Assembly: GCF_009466385.1 (NCBI RefSeq)
Contig: NZ_WIAQ01000015.1
Span: 1-64,000 of the forward strand
Reading direction: 5' to 3'
Length of the DNA stretch: 64,000 nucleotides
Source: Peribacillus tepidiphilus
Lineage (GTDB): Bacteria > Bacillota > Bacilli > Bacillales > DSM-1321
Below, in pieces: positions 59,795 through 64,000 of this stretch. Every line of letters begins with the position of its first letter. The stretch's first letter is position 1. Under the pieces are notes generated by a model, which was not told where the DNA came from, searched no databases, and saw only the letters and a program-made list of their open reading frames with translations. The position numbers and the translations under genes are program-made.

Positions 59795-61471
59795 TTATGG
59801 GATCATCCAAGATAAAACGTTGCTTTGTAGGAATGTCATGATACCGATGATTGTGACTAAGAATAAGCTGTGTTTTACAGTGAAGCGGAATAAGTCTGAT
59901 TCTTTACCAGCCAATCCAACTGCTGCACAAGCTACTGCAATAGATTGAGGAGAAATCATTTTACCAGTAACTCCACCTGATGAGTTCGCTGCAACAGCAA
60001 GGATCGGATCCATGCCCACAGATGTTGCTGTAATTTTTTGCAGGTTACCGAACAATAGGTTAGCAGATGTATCAGATCCTGTAATGAATACTCCAAGCCA
60101 TCCTAGGAATGGTGAGAAGAATGGGAATAGTGCACCCGTTTTAGCAAGTGTCATTCCTAGCGTTGTACTCATTCCTGACGCATTTGTTACATACGCAAAT
60201 GCTACAACTGAAGCGATCGTAATAATAGGGAACTTTAACTCATTGATTGTTTCACCGAAAGTAATGAACCAATCTTTAAAAGAAATATTGACGATAAACT
60301 TCGTGATCAACGCAGCAATTAAAATCGCTGTTCCTGCGGCTGCTAATAATTCAAGCTTATAGACTGCTGGAATTGGTTGACCTTGTCCATTTAAAATTAA
60401 ATTGTTCAATCCAGGAACTTCTGGTACAAAAGTCAAAGAATGTCCGATAGAATTGACTGCCTTTAAGATCGCGTTAGTACCTTCATAATGTCCTTGCAGA
60501 GCAAGCTTGATTTGTGGAATTCCCCAAAGTGAGATAGTCGCTGTAAGTACAAGGAATGGTGACCAAGCTTTGAAAATTTGCCCGCCAGTGTAAGTTTTTG
60601 GAGCAGACTCAGCAGTAGCTGCAGCCTCACTTTCAGATGCAAAGCGGTAAATGTTTTTTGGTTTCCAGAATTTTAAGAAAATCGCTAATGCAAATAAAGA
60701 AACAAGAGCTGATAAAATGTCTGGAAGCTCAGGTCCTAAGAAGTTAGAGCTTAGATATTGTGTAAGTGCGAAAGATACACCAGATACTAAAATCGCTGGC
60801 ATAACTTCCATCGTTCTTTTCCATCCAGCCATAATGATGATCAAATAAAACGGAATAAATACGGATAAAAACGGTAATTGGCGACCAACCATCTTAGAAA
60901 TTTCCATCGCTGGAATCCCGGTAGGACCTTCTACGGCAATGATCGGAATACCGATTGCACCGAAAGCAACTGGTGCAGTGTTTGCAATTAAGCAAAGCCC
61001 AGCCGCGTATAAAGGATTAAATCCTAAACCTACTAAAAGGGCAGCGGAAATTGCTACCGGAGCACCGAAGCCTGCTGCTCCTTCCAAAAATGCACCAAAA
61101 GAAAACGCAACCAACAATGCCTGTAATCGACGGTCTTCTGTAATAGAAAGAACGGAATTACGAATAATATCAAATTGGCCAGTCTTAACGGTCAGTTTGT
61201 ACAAGAAAACAGATGTAATGATAATCCATCCGATCGGCAAGATTCCATAAACAGCACCTTGTGAAGCTGACATGATTGCTTTGCCTGCTGGCATACCGTA
61301 GGCAAAGATGGCAACAAGCAGTGCCACTAGCAAAGTTGTTAAGCCCGCAACATAACCTTTCATTCGCTTGACTGCTAATGCCCAAAAGAAATAAAGAATT
61401 GGGATTAGTGCTACTAAAGCGGATACATAAAGGTTATCCATGACTGGTGTGAAATTTTGTGTCCAAGTCAT
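59795..61471 (-). CDS. lctP: L-lactate permease
   Basis: 558 residues with about 13 membrane helices. Family landmarks: GPTGIPAMEISKMVGRQLPF, GAAGFGAPVAISAALLVGLG, FLGWLGVFITGSDTSANLLFG and SSGGVTGKMISPQSIAVACA. It imports lactate (and often glycolate) with protons. AAAGGGGATGTATTGA precedes the ATG. A promoter and a LutR-type operator lie about 100-170 bases upstream, and lutR is divergent from it. Confidence 0.94.
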   Translation of the reverse strand: MTWTQNFTPVMDNLYVSALVALIPILYFFWALAVKRMKGYVAGLTTLLVALLVAIFAYGMPAGKAIMSASQGAVYGILPIGWIIITSVFLYKLTVKTGQFDIIRNSVLSITEDRRLQALLVAFSFGAFLEGAAGFGAPVAISAALLVGLGFNPLYAAGLCLIANTAPVAFGAIGIPIIAVEGPTGIPAMEISKMVGRQLPFLSVFIPFYLIIIMAGWKRTMEVMPAILVSGVSFALTQYLSSNFLGPELPDILSALVSLFALAIFLKFWKPKNIYRFASESEAAATAESAPKTYTGGQIFKAWSPFLVLTATISLWGIPQIKLALQGHYEGTNAILKAVNSIGHSLTFVPEVPGLNNLILNGQGQPIPAVYKLELLAAAGTAILIAALITKFIVNISFKDWFITFGETINELKFPIITIASVVAFAYVTNASGMSTTLGMTLAKTGALFPFFSPFLGWLGVFITGSDTSANLLFGNLQKITATSVGMDPILAVAANSSGGVTGKMISPQSIAVACAAVGLAGKESDLFRFTVKHSLFLVTIIGIMTFLQSNVLSWMIP

Positions 61472-61573
61472 TCAATACATCCCCTTTTACTATGAAATAT
61501 CCATACCCTCTTGTTATACAGAAGTCAGCAATCAAGTAAGCCCTTACATTTCCGTGCAAAAAGAAAAGATTGG

Positions 61574-61586
61574 GTCATATGATGAC
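61574..61586. promoter_or_regulatory. LutR-type operator upstream of lctP
   Basis: GTCATATGATGAC is a perfect inverted repeat (GTCAT/ATGAC, three-base spacer), downstream of the lctP promoter. The same core occurs at 62725-62741 before lutA. Confidence 0.7.
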
Positions 61587-61828
61587 TCGACCTCTGTATT
61601 TCGTTTTTCATTATAGGTTGGCAGTTTAGAAAAATGCAAGAATATTTTTTATAAAAAAACAAATTTTTGTAAACTTTGAATTTTTTAATCTTCGATACCT
61701 CATGCAGAAAGTAAAATAAATTAATTATTATAATCTAGTTATGGCAAAATAGTTTTGTAAAAAGTGAATTTTTTTTTACAAATAGGGTTGTTTTGTAGAA
61801 TCTATTTATTTCATAATAGGGAATGGGG

Positions 61829-61844
61829 ATGTAATCGTTTACAT
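61829..61844 (+). promoter_or_regulatory. cre-like palindrome upstream of lutR
   Basis: ATGTAATCGTTTACAT matches the catabolite-responsive consensus TGWAARCGYTWNCW with one mismatch and is nearly self-complementary. It lies 42 bases before the lutR start. Confidence 0.55.
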
Positions 61845-61885
61845 AATTAGGGGGCTGTTAGAGAAAAACATAGGGGTGTATTTTA

Positions 61886-62611
61886 ATGGGGATTGAATAT
61901 AAACGAATCAAGCCTAGAAAAATATATGAGGAAGTTGCAGAAATTCTTCATGGGATGATTAAAAGAGGAGAATTAAAACCGGGCGATAAATTAGATTCTG
62001 TTCAACAGTTAGCTGAAAATTTTCAAGTAGGCAGATCAGCGATTCGAGAAGCGCTAAGTGCTTTAAGAGCCATGGGATTAGTAGAAATGCGCCAAGGAGA
62101 AGGAACCTTCATAAAGCAGTTTGATCCTGAAAGTAATACTTTATCTCTTTCATCGGCAATACTGATGAATCAAACCGATATTATTCATCTACTTGAAGTT
62201 AGAAAAATCCTAGAAGTTGGTTCAGTCCGATCCGCTGCCAGAAATCGAACGGATGAAGATATTATGGAATTGACCGCTACGCTCGAGAAAATGAGAAAAT
62301 CTTTTGGTGATGAAAAAGCAGGAGAGAAGGCAGATATACTTTTTCATTTGGGTATTGCCAAAGCCTCTAAAAATCCTTTGCTCATTAGATTAATGAATAA
62401 CGTCTCTGACATAATGGCAGAAAGTATGAGAGAGCTGAGAAGAATTTGGCTTTATTCAAAAGAAACGACTGTTGAGAGATTGTATATCCATCATGAACAG
62501 ATTTTACAAGCGATTATTGACCAGGATGAAGAGAAGGCTCAGGAATTGATGTATGCGCATTTAGAGGTAATGGAAAAAAATCTTGCTGACTATTACAATG
62601 ATTCGAAATAG
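61886..62611 (+). CDS. lutR: GntR-family regulator of lactate use (FadR subfamily)
   Basis: 241 residues. The winged HTH is LKPGDKLDSVQQLAENFQVGRSAIREALSALRAMGLVEMRQGEGTFI; the C-terminal FCD helical domain has the metal/ligand histidines in ADILFHLGIA, MAES and IHHEQILQAI. LutR represses lutABC and lctP, with lactate relieving repression. It is placed between lctP and lutA, and two near-identical operators flank it. Confidence 0.9.
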   Translation: MGIEYKRIKPRKIYEEVAEILHGMIKRGELKPGDKLDSVQQLAENFQVGRSAIREALSALRAMGLVEMRQGEGTFIKQFDPESNTLSLSSAILMNQTDIIHLLEVRKILEVGSVRSAARNRTDEDIMELTATLEKMRKSFGDEKAGEKADILFHLGIAKASKNPLLIRLMNNVSDIMAESMRELRRIWLYSKETTVERLYIHHEQILQAIIDQDEEKAQELMYAHLEVMEKNLADYYNDSK

Positions 62612-62784
62612 ACGCCAAATAGATAAATATGATTTTATTCAAAAAAATGTTGTAATATTGAAACCGTTTTATTAACCTATTAATGGAATATTTTTAATTT
62701 AATAGAGTTGGTAAAATCGAAGTTAGGTCATCTGATGACCTGTCATGATTTTATCTAATGTTACTTTAGGGAGGATTTTTTGAC
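62612..62784 (+). promoter_or_regulatory. Control region of lutABC with LutR-type operator
   Basis: AGGTCATCTGATGACCT at 62725-62741 is a perfect inverted repeat with seven-base arms and a CTG spacer, 44 bases before the lutA start. It shares the TCAT-TG-ATGA core with the lctP operator. The surrounding bases are AT-rich; I cannot fix the promoter boxes. Confidence 0.75.
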
Positions 62785-63501
62785 ATGAAGGTTACCCTCT
62801 TTGCAACTTGCTTAGTTGATATGTTTCAGACAGGGGTAGGAAAGGCAACAGTTGAGCTATTGGAACGTTTGGGATGTGAAATAGAATTTCCGGAATCACA
62901 AGTTTGCTGTGGACAGCCTGCATACAATAGTGGATACGTAAATGAATCGAAAGAAGCGATGAAAAAAATGATCGAAACTTTCGAAAATGCAGAGTATGTA
63001 GTCTCTCCATCTGGTTCATGCGCAACGATGTTTAAGGAATATCCTCATATCTTTAAAGGGGAAGGCGAATGGGAAGAGCGGGCAAAGAAGCTTGCTGACA
63101 AAACGTACGAACTGACTCAATTTATCGTAGAGGTATTAAAGATCGAAGATGTGGGGGCACGTCTTGAAGGGAAAGCAACTTATCACACATCTTGCCATAT
63201 GACTCGTTTGCTAGGTGTGAAGGATGCACCAATGATTCTTCTGAAAAATGTAAAAGGATTAGAATTTACTCCGCTTCCAAACGCTCATAATTGCTGTGGA
63301 TTCGGTGGAACATTCTCAGTTAAAATGGGTCAAATATCCGAGCAAATGGTTGACGAAAAGGTAGCACACATTGAGGAAACGGGTGCACATTATTTAATAG
63401 GTGCAGATGCGGGCTGCCTTATGAATATTGGCGGACGGATTGAGAGAAAAGGACGTCCGGTCAAAGTAATGCATATTGCTGAAGTGTTAAACAGCCGTTG
63501 A
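62785..63501 (+). CDS. lutA: L-lactate utilisation Fe-S oxidoreductase subunit LutA
   Basis: 238 residues with two CCG domains: the cysteine sets in [35 protein letters not shown] and [15 protein letters not shown]. LutA works with LutB and LutC to oxidise L-lactate to pyruvate. AGGGAGGATTTTTTGAC precedes the ATG. lutB starts 37 bases after the stop. Confidence 0.94.
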   Translation: MKVTLFATCLVDMFQTGVGKATVELLERLGCEIEFPESQVCCGQPAYNSGYVNESKEAMKKMIETFENAEYVVSPSGSCATMFKEYPHIFKGEGEWEERAKKLADKTYELTQFIVEVLKIEDVGARLEGKATYHTSCHMTRLLGVKDAPMILLKNVKGLEFTPLPNAHNCCGFGGTFSVKMGQISEQMVDEKVAHIEETGAHYLIGADAGCLMNIGGRIERKGRPVKVMHIAEVLNSR

Positions 63502-63538
63502 TTAAATAGCAATGCTAGCGTAAAAGGAGTTGAATAAT

Positions 63539-64000
63539 ATGGCAATGAAAACAAGTTCCAAAACATTCAAGGAACGTGTAGATCATGGAATCGACAATCA
63601 GTTCATGCGAGCGGCTGTTTCTAGTGCCCAAGAAAGACTACATGGTAGAAGATTAGCTGCCGCTGAAGAGCTTGGGAATTGGGAAGAGTGGCGTTCTCAT
63701 TCAGAGGAGATCCGTCAGCATGTTCTTGAAAACCTGGATTATTACTTATATCAATTGAGTGAAAATGTTGCCAAACGTGGTGGACATGTGTTTTTTGCTG
63801 AAACAGCGGAAGAAGCGACACAATATATTAAAGCGGTGGCAGAAAAGAAACAAGCGAAAAAAATTGTTAAATCGAAGTCCATGGTTACAGAAGAAATCAA
63901 CATGAATGCTGTTTTGGAAAGTATTGGTTGTGAGGTCATTGAAACGGATCTTGGAGAGTATATTCTTCAAGTAGACGACCATGATCCTCCATCTCATATT
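63539..64000 (+). CDS. lutB: L-lactate utilisation iron-sulphur protein LutB (partial, runs off the window)
   Basis: The first 154 codons are present, from the ATG at 63539 behind [49 protein letters not shown] and [15 protein letters not shown] match the N-terminal LUD-like domain of LutB. The ferredoxin-type C-terminal part lies beyond the window. lutC is expected further on. Confidence 0.92.
   Translation, partial: MAMKTSSKTFKERVDHGIDNQFMRAAVSSAQERLHGRRLAAAEELGNWEEWRSHSEEIRQHVLENLDYYLYQLSENVAKRGGHVFFAETAEEATQYIKAVAEKKQAKKIVKSKSMVTEEINMNAVLESIGCEVIETDLGEYILQVDDHDPPSHI

Larger units (their letters stand above)
61472..61885. promoter_or_regulatory. Divergent control region between lctP and lutR
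   Basis: 414 bases without a gene. On the minus strand TTGCAT (61634-61639) and TATAAT (61610-61615), 18 bases apart, give a promoter for lctP. A LutR-type operator follows at 61574-61586. A cre-like palindrome lies before lutR at 61829-61844. The middle is very AT-rich. Confidence 0.6.

Overview
The window looks like the chromosome of an endospore-forming, AT-rich Bacillaceae bacterium (Bacillus sensu lato; genus not resolved). It carries an alpha/beta-type small acid-soluble spore protein, a SigI-RsgI pair, strong AGGAGG-type ribosome sites, and cobalamin, T-box and yybP-ykoY leaders. I found no tRNA, rRNA, prophage, CRISPR array or intact insertion sequence.

Layout. 1-11.8 kb: uptake and recycling of cell-wall peptides. 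A peptide-binding lipoprotein is followed by ykfB-ykfC-ykfD and a beta-lactamase-fold serine hydrolase. A second binding lipoprotein and a full dppBCDF transporter come next. 11.8-22.1 kb: a GC-rich interspersed repeat, then a riboswitch-controlled cobalamin salvage operon (cobO, cobQ, cobT, btuF, btuC, btuD-cbiZ-like fusion, decayed cbiB and cobD, cobU, cobS, cobC, second cobU-like gene). 22-33 kb: mostly single genes (small zinc-ribbon protein, lipoprotein, heme-copper-oxidase-like membrane protein, EamA exporter, SPASM radical SAM enzyme, proline/glycine-rich protein, DUF1659-DUF2922-YvrJ cluster, MFS, cold-shock protein, formate/nitrite channel, acetyltransferase), with several palindromes and gene remnants. 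33-42 kb: RF3, a second and more complete copy of the repeat, a T-box-controlled NhaC-family transporter (probable tyrosine specifier), a 42-bp tandem array, and an RND pump with its TetR regulator. 42-51 kb: reductase plus aldehyde dehydrogenase, Mn2+ riboswitch with TerC, MFS, and a DUF5667 protein next to sigI-rsgI with a candidate SigI promoter. 51-64 kb: cdaR-glcD-glcF, KtrD potassium transporter, spore-type small genes, a B12-binding radical SAM protein, lactate permease, lutR and lutA-lutB (lutB runs off the end).

How it fits together. The left part feeds on murein peptides. The cobalamin operon rebuilds the nucleotide loop, but its aminopropanol-arm genes (cbiB, cobD) are wrecked in place. 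The right part oxidises lactate and glycolate under LutR (two near-identical operators), probably CcpA (two cre-like sites) and probably CdaR. Nothing here is a clearly new defence or biosynthetic system. The most informative oddities are the decayed cbiB/cobD, the two cobU-like genes with complementary motif loss, the inverted-repeat-bounded elements, and the SigI-linked DUF5667 gene.
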